In this document: positions 49,031 through 58,649 of the stretch, in pieces
Layout of the letters: each line of letters opens with the position of its first letter
Position numbering within the stretch: the first letter of the stretch is position 1
Origin: Chenopodium formosanum
Taxonomy: Eukaryota; Streptophyta; Magnoliopsida; Caryophyllales; Amaranthaceae
Reading direction: 5' to 3'
Length of the DNA: 64,000 bases
Assembly (NCBI GenBank): GCA_024500155.1
Contig: CM044880.1
Location: forward strand, 10,881,501-10,945,500
Position numbers and translations under genes: made by a program
Notes under the pieces: generated by a model
Databases searched by the model: none
Told to the model about the DNA's origin: nothing
Seen by the model: only the letters and a program-made list of their open reading frames with translations

Positions 49031-49392
49031 TAACTGCTCAGTATCCTTCTTACTTATTGCAACTTGGACTAAATGACGAATTAAAAAAAAGGTCAAAGCA
49101 ACTACCAATTTATTTATTTATGGTATTATATATCATCATTGTAGCAACATTTTATGTCAACAAAATGAAACCAAACACATTTATGTATTGATATAATAGT
49201 ATATACAGACTAGATCAAGAGTATATCCAAAATATAAATGTATAATACATATATTCTATAGAAATAAGTGAATGGAATAATATAAAGAAATATGTATAAC
49301 ACATAGTGGCGACATAATATAATATGAACCTTTCGTTGAGTACGTATTAGAAAAAAAAAAATAAAAAGAAAAAAATAATAGTAGAAAGTTCC

Positions 49393-49400
49393 TATAAATA
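49393..49400 (+). promoter_or_regulatory. TATA box of knottin copy 3
   Basis: TATAAATA in the conserved context shared with copies 1 and 2, 107 bp before the ATG. Confidence 0.7.
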
Positions 49401-49506
49401 GCAAGAAACATAACTAGGAAACTCACAAAACAAGAATTCTCTCTTTGTATAGTATTGGAGTACATACATTACAAAAAACAGTTTTGATAATATAATCAAA
49501 CCAAAA

Positions 49507-50027
49507 ATGGAGAACAAGGCATTCTCGAAAAGAATGATGCTAGCTACCCTTGCCACTTTCGCATTAGGTATTTCATTCTTCACTTCATTCATTCAATATG
49601 TAGTAATTTAGTTTGTATGATGACTACTAATTATTTTTATGTTATGTATATAGTGATGATGCTGCAAATTCATACGGGAGAAGGCGCGTGTCCAGCAGCA
49701 TATGATGATCCATGTACCAATCCTAACGAATTATGTTGCTCAACCAATCCAAACTTGCATTGCGTTCAAGTTGCAACCAATGTGTACAAATGTAAAGATG
49801 ATACCACATGTGAGGATCACCACGACCATGAGTGTTATCCCAACTTTTTTGATTGTTGCACTGGCTTAAATTGTGTCCAACTCGCATCTGGTAAAAAATG
49901 CAAAGAGGGCACTTGTGAAGCCCACAGTGGACATGAATGTACCCCTGGTGTTTTTGAATGCTGCAGTGGCACTGGCCTAGATTGCGTTCAAGTTTCAATT
50001 TCACCCGAAGTTTACCAATGCCTGTAA
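49507..50027 (+). CDS. Secreted three-module knottin-like cysteine-rich peptide precursor, copy 3
   Basis: Exons 49507-49567 and 49654-50027; 86-bp phase-1 intron; 144 residues. The signal-peptide exon reads MENKAFSKRMMLATLATFAL. The three C-C-CC-C-C modules carry all 18 cysteines. The mature sequence differs from copy 1 only by G for E in EAHSGHE, and from copy 2 only by CCSGTGLD for CCTGSGLD. It lies about 1.5 kb downstream of the tandem duplication, which did not include it. Predicted extracellular cystine-knot peptide of unknown target. Confidence 0.88.
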
Positions 50028-51429
50028 ATGTCATCGTATATATATATGATCATACACTATATATATGATCATATATATGTTAACTAACTCTACAATGCAC
50101 TCAACAAGCTGAGGCCGGGTGTAGAGCTCATTATTATCGTGTGCTATGTGTAGCTTCCGTTACACATTCTTTTTTAATTTCCTTAATTGGTTGTTGTTTG
50201 AGATTCTCTTTTCCTTTGATTTGTCTTGTTTCCTTTCTTTTGGTTCATATGTTTGATATATATGTGGCCTGGTTGGGATTGTATTTTTCATCATTAATGA
50301 ATTCAAATATATGAAATAATTTTCAATTTTTTGCATCACTTTGTTTTTTGTACTTATATCATTATAAATACCCAAAAAAATAATTTACATGTACTTTCCA
50401 TTTTATCATCTTTATTGTTATTTTGATGTGTGCTGTGAGTTCCTTCCATTGTTTTCTGTTTTTTGTACTTGGGTTACATTCGATAACTTCGAAACTGTTT
50501 GATGGTGTTTATATAATGTACACTTACCTTTTACTAGATCTTAAAATAAAGGACTAGTAAAACTTAGGTTGTACTACTATACGATTGCATAATAAAAGTC
50601 AAAGTTATTATTGTATTGTTATTGTTTGATGATCGATCACAACTTATGATAATTATACTGGGGGATAAAACACAATTCATGAAAATTTTCAACTATATCT
50701 ATTCATCAAAACAATCAGTAGTTTACTTGAAAATTTTTCTTTTTCTTTTCTTTTTATTTTGGTTTACTCGAGGAAGAGTAAAGTTTAGATGTGGGGGATT
50801 TGATAACACGATAAAATACACGGTTTATACTCCATAATTATATGATATTTATCGTACTTTCTCCCTACATTAAATTATTTGAGCATCATTTTACATCTAT
50901 TTCGATATTGCTCTCCTCAGGTTCTTTTTTAGTTTTTTTGTAGGAATAAGTTATTTTTCGAGTTGTACTAATTAATCGGAGATGATTTTATGTGACAAAG
51001 TGAAAGGAATTCCTTTAAAAGAGCTAAATGGCAGCCTACTCCACAACCGAGGTGTAACATATGATATTCTCCACAGCCTACCCGCGGATAGCACATTAAA
51101 GAGAAGAAGAAGAGTGGTGTGGCAGTCCACTCCACATCACGCCTGTGGCCAATAAAGGTGCACCACAACCTGGTTGTGGCATGCTCGTGAATGACGATTT
51201 AATACTCGAAATTGGGCTTGTTAGGCTTATATGTTTAGAATCCAAATTGTATTTAACTACTCCAATGTATTAGCTAATATAAATAGCTTAAGTTAGGGAT
51301 GTTTTGAAGGGAGGGTCGCCACTTTAGTATTGAAGGAGGCGTATGAGCGTATCTCGATCGTCATGTATTCTAGTGTAACTTTAACTCGTCTTATAATAAT
51401 TCAGTTATTTGGACTTTTTACGAGAAACT
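50028..51429. other. 3' flank of knottin copy 3 and gene-free DNA
   Basis: To about 50390 this is the conserved 3' flank, with GTGTGCTATGTGTAGCTTCC. From there to 51429 I recognise nothing. The section 51020-51190 has CCACTCCACA/CCTGTGG-type words, but no frame or element is supported. Confidence 0.5.
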
Positions 51430-51960
51430 ACTATACCCATAAAAAAACTACCTAATAAAAAAAAATGTTGTAAGAAACTACCTAATAAAAGATAAAATGT
51501 AGTACGATACTACCTTTGACCGAATTTCCACCGTTAACTTAATTTTACGACGTTGATCCACCTTAAAACACCTTTAAAACCACCGTGAGGATTGGTTTTC
51601 AAGGTGGTAAGGTTATTTTTGAGGCGGTTGGAGAATATTTCAAGTTGGTGAGGGTAGATTAGTGATTCGGGATGGTGGTTCTTGGGGTTAGAGGTGGTGC
51701 TTTTGGGTTGAAAGGTGGTTTAGGTGTGATGGAGGTGATTTCAAGCAAGTTGTGTTAATTTTGGGAATGAAAGCTATGGTTAAAAGAGTGTTTTGAGGTC
51801 GGTCAACGGTGGAAATCCGGTGCGGTAGTATTTTACAACATTTTATCTTTTCTTATGTAGTTTTTTACAACATTTTATCTTTATTAGGTAGTTTATTACA
51901 ACATATTTTTTATTAGGTAGTTCTCATAAAATCTAGGATTTATTAGGTAGTTTTTGACAA
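51430..51960. mobile_element. MITE-like TIR element (AACTACCTAATAAA family), separate insertion
   Basis: Ends are inverted AACTACCTAATAAA arrays: left GAGAAACTACTATACCC onward, right ATTAGGTAGTTTTTGACAAA. The middle shows the same order of words as the duplicon copies (GACCGAATTTCCACCG, TTAGGTGTGATGGAGG). It is not at a knottin-linked position, so it is an independent insertion. Boundaries approximate and no clean target duplication seen. Confidence 0.6.
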
Positions 51961-52817
51961 AAATACCTACAGTTAATGAAAGTCTGTATTAACCAAGAAT
52001 TTGTGCAATTATATATGGTTGCCAATTGTATGCCAATCAAGTCCCAATTATTGTATTCCCTCTGTCAAACGATACAAAACATGTATTCCTTTTTGGATAA
52101 TTCAAAATACATACAAAGCCTATTTCTGTTTAAAGGTTGTAATTTATTCAAAATGTTTCTTTTTTCTTTTTCTTTTTGTATAATAAGTTATCAATTGACA
52201 ATTATTAACACTTTATCTTTCCATTTTTTCAATAATTTTCAACAACGGGTTTTTTTTTCTCTATCTCTTTCTAACCCCACATGTACATATGTACACTTAC
52301 TCAATAATTTTACAAGAACAGTCTCTTTAATTTTCGTGAAAAAAACTAGATAAGCTTTATATTGTGTGATGGAGTCATGGAGGGAGTAAGAAAAGGTACA
52401 CCCACATTGCCATAACCAATAATTTGAATATGTACATAATTGAGATGAATTAACAAACTCGTGTGATTATGTATGAAATTCCTAATTAACATGTATGCAT
52501 GGTCATGCTTATTAAGTTAACAGCAAAATTTTCCTTAAAAAATAACTAAAAATCATAGGAATATATTACTTTGTATGTTTATCATTCTCCTGTATTTTTC
52601 AAATGACCATTAAATGACCATTGTAAAATCATCTGTCATAGATTATACTGAAAAAAAAAAGAAATCAGGGCAAGACATTGAGAATTTCTTTAACCATCAT
52701 ATCTTTTAAAGTTGAAACATACAATCCGAGCCATATCACATATAGAAAATACAAGCGACAAAGGAAAGAAGACAAAGTAAAATAAGGTGGATCTCAAATA
52801 GCAAACACAAGGACATT
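51961..52817. other. Gene-free AT-rich region
   Basis: No supported gene or element. The open frames near 51976-52353 are AT-rich, with F/L/S-rich composition and no recognisable domain. Confidence 0.4.
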
Positions 52818-52910
52818 AAGCATGAGGTCAAGTGGTTAGGGTTTCCTCCCGATTCCAGTAGATTTTAGGATCGATACTCACCCCTGCCCTTGTGACTCTC
52901 TAAACACCAA
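52818..52910 (+). mobile_element. tRNA-derived SINE (copy 1)
   Basis: Contains box A-like GAGGTCAAGTGGTTAGGG and box B-like AGGATCGATACTC, then CTTGTGACTCTCTAAACACC and an A tail. Closely similar to 53897-53998. A target duplication was not found. Confidence 0.65.
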
Positions 52911-53009
52911 AAAAAAAAAATTGTGTAACAAAAGCTACACATAGCACACAATTAAGGATGAGCTCCACAGCCGGCGGGCGTCGCGTGCATTATTGTATTG
53001 TGATTGCAT

Positions 53010-53487
53010 TCACTCCTGGCATCTGAGAACCCCACCCTCAGAAGTTGCGCAAGTTAGGCTATCGCAACAGTCGAAATAACCAGGATAACACTGATGTCCT
53101 ACGTGATCCTCACATGTGGTATCCTCTTTACATTTGTACACCATGTCCGCAACTTCAATGCAATGCAAGGTTGGATCAGTAGGGCAACATAATGTGTTAG
53201 GAGTGTCACAGGGATCATCTTCTACTGCAGGACACGCGCTTTCGCCAATGTGGTTTTGCAGCATCATCACTAATAACATAAAATTAATGGAAGACATCAA
53301 TTAGTAGTCATACATATTTATCTATGTCTAACACACTTATATTTATATAATGGTTGGTTTAGAAACATGCATTATTTAAAACTGACAGAAAGTACATAAT
53401 AAAAGTATAGAATAATAAAAGCAAACCTAATGAAAAAAAGGCCAAGGTAACTAGCATGATTCTTTTGGAGAAAGCCTTATTTGCCAT
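53010..53487 (-). CDS. Secreted two-module knottin-like cysteine-rich peptide precursor, diverged inverted copy
   Basis: Exon 1 is 53487-53427 and exon 2 is 53269-53010 on the minus strand. The 157-bp intron has GT-AG ends in the same phase 1 as the other copies; 106 residues. Exon 1 encodes MANKAFSKRIMLVTLAFFSL and exon 2 opens VMMLQNHIGESA, together a signal peptide. Two modules follow with six cysteines each (spacings 7-6-0-7-9 and 7-6-0-4-9), and the protein ends two residues after the last cysteine. Module 1 has the CPA..DDPC start and module 2 the C-E-x-H-x-x-H-x-C start (here CEDHVGHQC), so it matches modules 1 and 2 of the three-module genes; module 3 is missing. The 3' flank retains a recognisable GTGTGCTATGTGTAGC block in inverted orientation. 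The reading from 53300 starts inside the intron and is not preferred. Confidence 0.85.
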
Positions 53488-53624
53488 TTTTGGTTTTTTT
53501 TTTTTTTTTAGCTTCAATTTTTCACAACTTTTTATTTTTATTTTTTTTTTTTTTTTTTTTGTGATATACTCTAGTAGAAAGATTTTTTCTTTTGAGAGTT
53601 TTCTAGTTCGTTATATTTCTTGCT

Positions 53625-53632
53625 TACTTATA
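53625..53632 (-). promoter_or_regulatory. TATA box of the inverted knottin gene
   Basis: On the minus strand, TATAAGTA in the context GAAAGCTCCTATAAGTAAGC, aligned with GAAAGTTCCTATAAATAGC of the other copies, about 140 bp before the ATG. Confidence 0.6.
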
Positions 53633-53896
53633 GGAGCTTTCTATTAGTTTGTTATGGATTTTATTCAACTATGTCGACACTATGTGTTTGTTATTGTGTT
53701 ATAATAATTTTTCCATGGTGTATTTCATTATTTTTTAAATTAAAAAATTGATAGTTTTTCAGCAAAATCTTTTTATCGTATGTAAATTTATAAAATTTAT
53801 GTTTTATTGTGCGGACATTTTAGGCATGCTGCTAAAATGATATGATGCATGCCAATATGCCATTGTCAACACGATTAAATACTTTACTTGCTTTGA

Positions 53897-53998
53897 GTGT
53901 GAGGGATAGCTCAAGTGGTTAGAGTTTTCCTCCCGATTTCAAGAGATCCTGGGATCGATTTTCATCCGCCCTTGTGGCTCTCTAAACACCGAAGAAAA
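53897..53998 (+). mobile_element. tRNA-derived SINE (copy 2) with 20-bp target duplication
   Basis: Flanked by a perfect 20-bp direct repeat beginning AAATACTTTACTTGC (53877-53896 and 53999-54018), the kind left by LINE-driven insertion. Inside are tRNA-like box A (TAGCTCAAGTGGTTAGAG) and box B-like (GGGATCGATTTTC) Pol III promoter elements, then CTCTCTAAACACC and a short A tail. About 102 bp. Confidence 0.88.
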
Positions 53999-54060
53999 AA
54001 ATACTTTACTTGCTTTGACTTTCAATTTTTTATATTCTTTTAATAGTCACTTCTCCTAAA

Positions 54061-54667
54061 ATGCCACCCGACCAGGCAGCCTTCATTATGGCTAGAATTC
54101 GTGATATTAATCAGGCCATGGCAAATCCCATTGTGTTCAATCTAGGAGGCTCAAGCAGAAGAGTTGAGAGATGTATTAAGTGGGACACTCTGAATGTCGG
54201 ATGGGTAAAGCTCAACACAGATGGAGCTTCGAAAGGTAATCCGGGTCAAGCAGGTGCTGGAGGTTTGATTCGGGGTTATAATGGAGAAATATTTGAAATG
54301 TTTGCTACTAATTGTGGGATTTGCTCGAACAACAAAGCAGAATTGTTGGGTGTGTTGTGTGCTCTGGCAGTAGCATGGAATGCTGGACATAGGCTTGTTC
54401 AAGTTTCCCTGGACTCGGAGTGTGTTCTTCGAATGTTAGTTGAGCCCATGCCCAGCTAACTCTCCCTTCATTAATATCATCAGGAAGTGTAAAGCCATCA
54501 TTTCTCGAGAAGGTTGGAAAGTGACGCTTAGTCACTGCTATAGAGAAGCTAATCGGGCTGCGGAGTGGCTAGCCAACTATGGTGTCAACTTGGTAGAAAA
54601 GATGGTGATTTTTGAGGCGGTATGGCCTTCGTACTATTTTATTGGAGGATTTGAGTGGTGTGGCTAG
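54061..54667 (+). pseudogene. RNase H-like (RVT_3) protein, LINE-derived, with one frameshift
   Basis: Frame 54061-54459 encodes the first three RNase H acidic motifs: KLNTDGASKGNPG (D), NNKAELLGV (E) and SLDSECVLRM (D). A one-base insertion near 54447-54456 shifts the frame. The second part (to 54667) continues with NSPFINIIRKC and HCYREANRAAEWLAN, where the usual final Asp of the family reads Glu. It is the C-terminal RNase H of plant L1-type LINEs, or a domesticated-looking relative, as at 8152-14868, without the zinc knuckle. The upstream SINE insertion ends 43 bp before the first ATG. Probably non-functional because of the shift. Confidence 0.8.
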
Positions 54668-54918
54668 GGCTAGACTTGTCCCTTTGGACAAAGCCTAGGG
54701 TAGTTTTTGTTGGTGTTTTTGATTTTTTTTATTTCTTGTTTTTCTTTTCCTTTTCGTCTTAGGGTCTGTTCTGTTCATCTTATTTTCACTTATTTCAGGT
54801 TTAATAAGTTCATATAAGTTTAGATAAGGGTTAATAAGTTCATATAAGTTCAGATAATTTCAGGGTTAATAAGTTCTAAATTAACGTTCTCCTCACCTTA
54901 TTTCCACTTATTATATTT

Positions 54919-55552
54919 CACTACAAGAAAAATCACTTTTCGTAGTGATTATTTCGTAGCGATTGTTCATTCGCTACAATATGCAAGTATGTTTGTGAAA
55001 TAATTAAGGATGTCGTATCATTTTTACAATCGCCATGGTTTTCCCATATAAAATCGATACGTAAAGCATAATAATACATATTCACACTATTTTTACACAT
55101 TTATATAATTTTGAGAAATCGTATCATTTACAATCGCCACTAAATCCAAAAAATCGATACGAAAAGCCTTTTCAACACTAGATATATAAATATAGCTTGA
55201 CAAAGAATACATAAAATATGTCATAGCTTATTGGTGAAACATTTAAAATAAGAGTTTGAGGTTGCATGTTTGAATCTTGTAAAGATCATACACATGTTTT
55301 TTTTTTTTTTAAAAGAAAATGAGTTGAACATTTATAGCGATTGTAATCGCTACAATAATCACCACGATTGGATGTAGTTTTTCGTATCAATTATTGAGGC
55401 CAACCCTAGCGATATTGAAAACCACTACTAAAGCCTAAGGCAACGGGGGATATTGTATCGAATGACCATTCGTTGGGAAAGTTTTTTGTTGCAATTACAA
55501 TCGATACTAAAGGTTAAAATAATCGCTATGAAAAGGTTATTTTCTTGTAGTG
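54919..55552. mobile_element. Non-autonomous CACTA element (634 bp)
   Basis: Begins CACTACAAGAAAAATCACTT and ends TTATTTTCTTGTAGTG; 3-bp duplication TTT on both sides. Subterminal words ATCGCTACAA/GTAGCGATTG are repeated in both orientations. No protein. Confidence 0.88.
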
Positions 55553-55779
55553 TTTATATAGAGTTATTACTAATCAAGATTGCTTTTCACTTTTTTTTTT
55601 TGTAAAATTTTATGTGTTTTATTATCATGATTTCATATAAGAATAAAGTAACATTTGCATAAAAAATAAAATTAAAGTAACGTTATACTCATAAGTTATG
55701 GTAAGACTAGATAAATTTTGCTTATATAAAAGTTAAGCAAATCAACAAGTTTATCCGTCTATACGAATTTTATCCGTTT

Positions 55780-56031
55780 GTCATTGTTGCAACATTTACG
55801 CTTCACAATTTTATCCGTCTATACGAATTAGGGATACCAATATTTCAAGAGGTTGAAGAAATGGAGACTAGAGCAGATTATAATTTGTATGATATCCAAA
55901 GGAAAAAAGCTATGAACCGTATTCGGGATAAAATAACAAAAGATATATGGAAGTCGGTTGGAGGTGTCGTAGAGGATGATACAGAAGAAGGAGATGATGA
56001 GAATGATGATGATGAAGCATTAGAAGATTAA
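55780..56031 (+). pseudogene. C-terminal fragment of a PIF/Harbinger transposase
   Basis: An open frame of about 83 codons ending TAA at 56029-56031. It reads ...ATFTLHNFIRLYELGIPIF, then RKKAMNRIRDKITKDIW and a very acidic tail (EEGDDENDDDEALED). The HNFIR and M-N-x-I-R-D-x-I-x-x-x-W pattern is the familiar end of DDE_Tnp_4 (Harbinger) transposases. The catalytic DDE region is missing, so only a relic remains. It lies inside the element at 54762-58170, between two CACTA insertions. Confidence 0.65.
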
Positions 56032-56217
56032 AATTTTATTTGGTGTTATTGCAACATACACTTTTGCTTGTTTCAGAGTTTTTTTTTTTTAATATTTGAA
56101 ATTATCAAAATGCTAATATTTTCATATTTTATTGCTTTTATTTTAATATATTGTTATATATATAATCATATTACCAATATGTTACACAATATGTTTCAAG
56201 AATGACAAATAATGTCT

Positions 56218-58004
56218 CACTACTAAAAATTAGCCAAATTACGACCGGCGCAAACAGTCGCAAAAATAGTGAAAACGGTCGCAAAACATAATTGCGACCG
56301 TCAACGGTCGCAACATGGCGGTCGTTATTATGATGGTCGCAAAAAAAAAATTACGACCGTTTGACGGTCGCAAATTTTTAACGGTCGTTTTAACTATTTT
56401 CAACGACCGTTAAAAACACGGTCGCAAATATTAAAAATTGCGACCGCCTTATGAAACGGTCGCAAATATCAAATTTATCGAATGTCATAAACCGTCGCTA
56501 AAAGTATTAAAAAAAACAAAAAAAAAAAAAGAAAAACACCCACCCACCCTTAGCCCAGATCCACCCAAACCAGATCCCACCCAAACTAGATCCCACCCAA
56601 ACCAGTAAACCACCACCACTGCTCACCTTAAACAACCACTAGCCTGCCACTGCCGCCCTCTACCCACCATCATCGTCGCCCACCGTCACCCACCAATACC
56701 CAGCACCACCCAGCCATCCTTAACCAAGAAAAACAGTTAAAAAAAATACCAAAAAAAAGCAAACAAAAACGAAATAAAAGATTATCAAACAATCAAACAA
56801 TTTCGAACAAAAATCCAAAAAAGACATAATTCGAACAAATTTATCAAAACAATTTAACCCACAAATAAAATGCACAAAAATTAAACCAAAAAAATCGCCC
56901 TAAAATTCAACCCATAATTATACCCAAAAAAATAAACCCACAACAATTAAACCTACAATTTCGAACAAAAAATTCGACAAAAAAATCAAACAAAAACGAA
57001 ATAAAACCCTCATAAATCGAACCTAAATTCGAGAAGTTCAAGCTCAAATTCAAACCAAAAATCTATGAAATTTGAACAAAAAAAGAACAAATTCGAACAG
57101 AATTAACAAAAACTCGAAATAAAACCAAAATCAAAGGAATTCGAACAGAAACACAAACAAAAATCGATAACAAAATCAAAACAAACATGGAAATTCGAAC
57201 GGAAAACGAATTCAACCACAAAACTCAAAAATAAACAAAATTTCAGAAAATTAAACATACCTTTCATAATATATCTTCCTCTTTAGGTCAATATGGTCAA
57301 ATTCGACCAAGAAAACTCCAGATCTGGAATTTTTGAGGTCGAATTTGACCATAAATACCAAAGTTCGTGTGGTGTTTTTAACGGTGGGCTTTGCTTGTGA
57401 AGGTGGCTGCTCTATTTCGGGTTGGTGAAGAGAGAAGATGCGAGAGAAAGAGAAAAAGATGAGGATAAGAGGATGAGTGAGAAGAGGGGCGTTCACTGGG
57501 AGGTGGAAAGAGGAAAGATAAGAGAGAGACAGGAGAAGGGTGTGAGAAAAAGAGAGGAAAAGAGGATGTGTGAGGAGAGAGAGAGGATAGAGGATGCGTG
57601 AGGAAAAGAGGACGGCTGCTTCTAATACTAGGGTTTAGGTGATCTTGTTTTATACCCTTTTTTTAAAAAAATTTGAAAAAGCACTTTTGCGACCGTTATG
57701 GCGGTCGTAATGTTGCGACCATTTCTCAAACGGTCGTAATTAAAGCATTTTGCGACCGCTACTAACGGTCGTAACAGAATTAATTTAATTTTGAATAAAT
57801 TTTCACATGAATTTTATTTTTAAAATATATTTCAGTACCTTTGCGACCGTTTTATAGCCCAAAAACGGTCGCAAATTTGCAACCGCTATAAAAACGGTCG
57901 CAAATTTGCGACCACTTTAAAAACAGTCGCAAATATCAATTTTTGCGACCGTTTTGATGACGGTCGTAGAAAAACGGTCGCAATTCGACCGAATTTTAGT
58001 AGTG
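56218..58004. mobile_element. Non-autonomous CACTA element (GCGACCGTTT type)
   Basis: Begins CACTACTAAAAATTAGCC and ends GAATTTTAGTAGTG; 3-bp duplication TCT (56215-56217 and 58005-58007). Both subterminal regions (56245-56500 and 57685-57985) are packed with GCGACCGTT/AACGGTCGC words in both orientations. Interior: CACCACC-rich then A-rich sequence, and a GAGAGA-rich stretch (57425-57610). Nothing resembling a transposase. Confidence 0.9.
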
Positions 58005-58170
58005 TCTAATAAAGTCTTATAAGTGTTAATAAGGTTTAATAAGGTCAAATAAGTGAAAATAAGTGTTAATAAGGTGTAATAAGTTCAGATAAGGGTTGAT
58101 AAGTTCAGATAAGTTCAGTTAAGTTCAGTTAAGTTCAGATAAGTAAAAATCAGGTGAATAGAACACACCC

Positions 58171-58567
58171 TAAATTAACCCCGTGCGATACACAATTTTA
58201 AAATAAGAATTGAATTATAGACTTTTGACACGTACTGAAAGGAAATAACTTCCTCATTTTTCCTAATTAATTTCTAATTAAATATGAATATTTAATTCCC
58301 AAAAGTGCATAATTTTCATATTTAATTAAGAAATTTCAATTAAATTATATTATTAACTATTATTAACAACTTGTAAATAACTAAATAGCATAATATGTGT
58401 AGAAAACCCAAAATTTAAAATTTAAATATTCCAATGGAATATATTTTCAAAGCTATATTAAATAGGGTAGATTAAAAAGGAAAAAAAAAATATGACATTA
58501 TCCTTACATTTTGGAGAGGAAAAATTAAATAAAAAGTGACACGTAGGCAATGATGACATCAGCGGTT

Positions 58568-58568
<1 letters not shown>
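58171..58568. repeat. Duplicated AT-rich block (partner 35650-36075)
   Basis: Diverged copy of 35650-36075, with shared words TTAACCCCGTG, ACTTCCTCATTTT, GTGACACGTAGGCAATGATG. Non-coding. Confidence 0.65.

Positions 58569-58642
<74 letters not shown>
58569..58642. repeat. (AT)n microsatellite
   Basis: About 74 bp of pure TA repeat at the right edge of the duplicated block; the partner has only a short TATATATATTATTATT. Confidence 0.95.

Positions 58643-58649
<7 letters not shown>

Larger units (their letters stand above)
54762..58170. mobile_element. PIF/Harbinger element relic hosting two CACTA elements
   Basis: Left end GGGTCTGTTCTGTTCATCTT and right end (inverted) GGGTGTGTTCTATTCACCTG. 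The flanks read TTA at the left and TAA at the right, consistent with a decayed PIF/Harbinger target duplication. Subterminal arrays of TAATAAGTTCAGATAAG-type repeats lie at both ends (54795-54875 and 58010-58145). Between the two nested CACTA elements is a fragment that encodes the C terminus of a Harbinger-type transposase (55780-56031), supporting the assignment. Confidence 0.75.
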
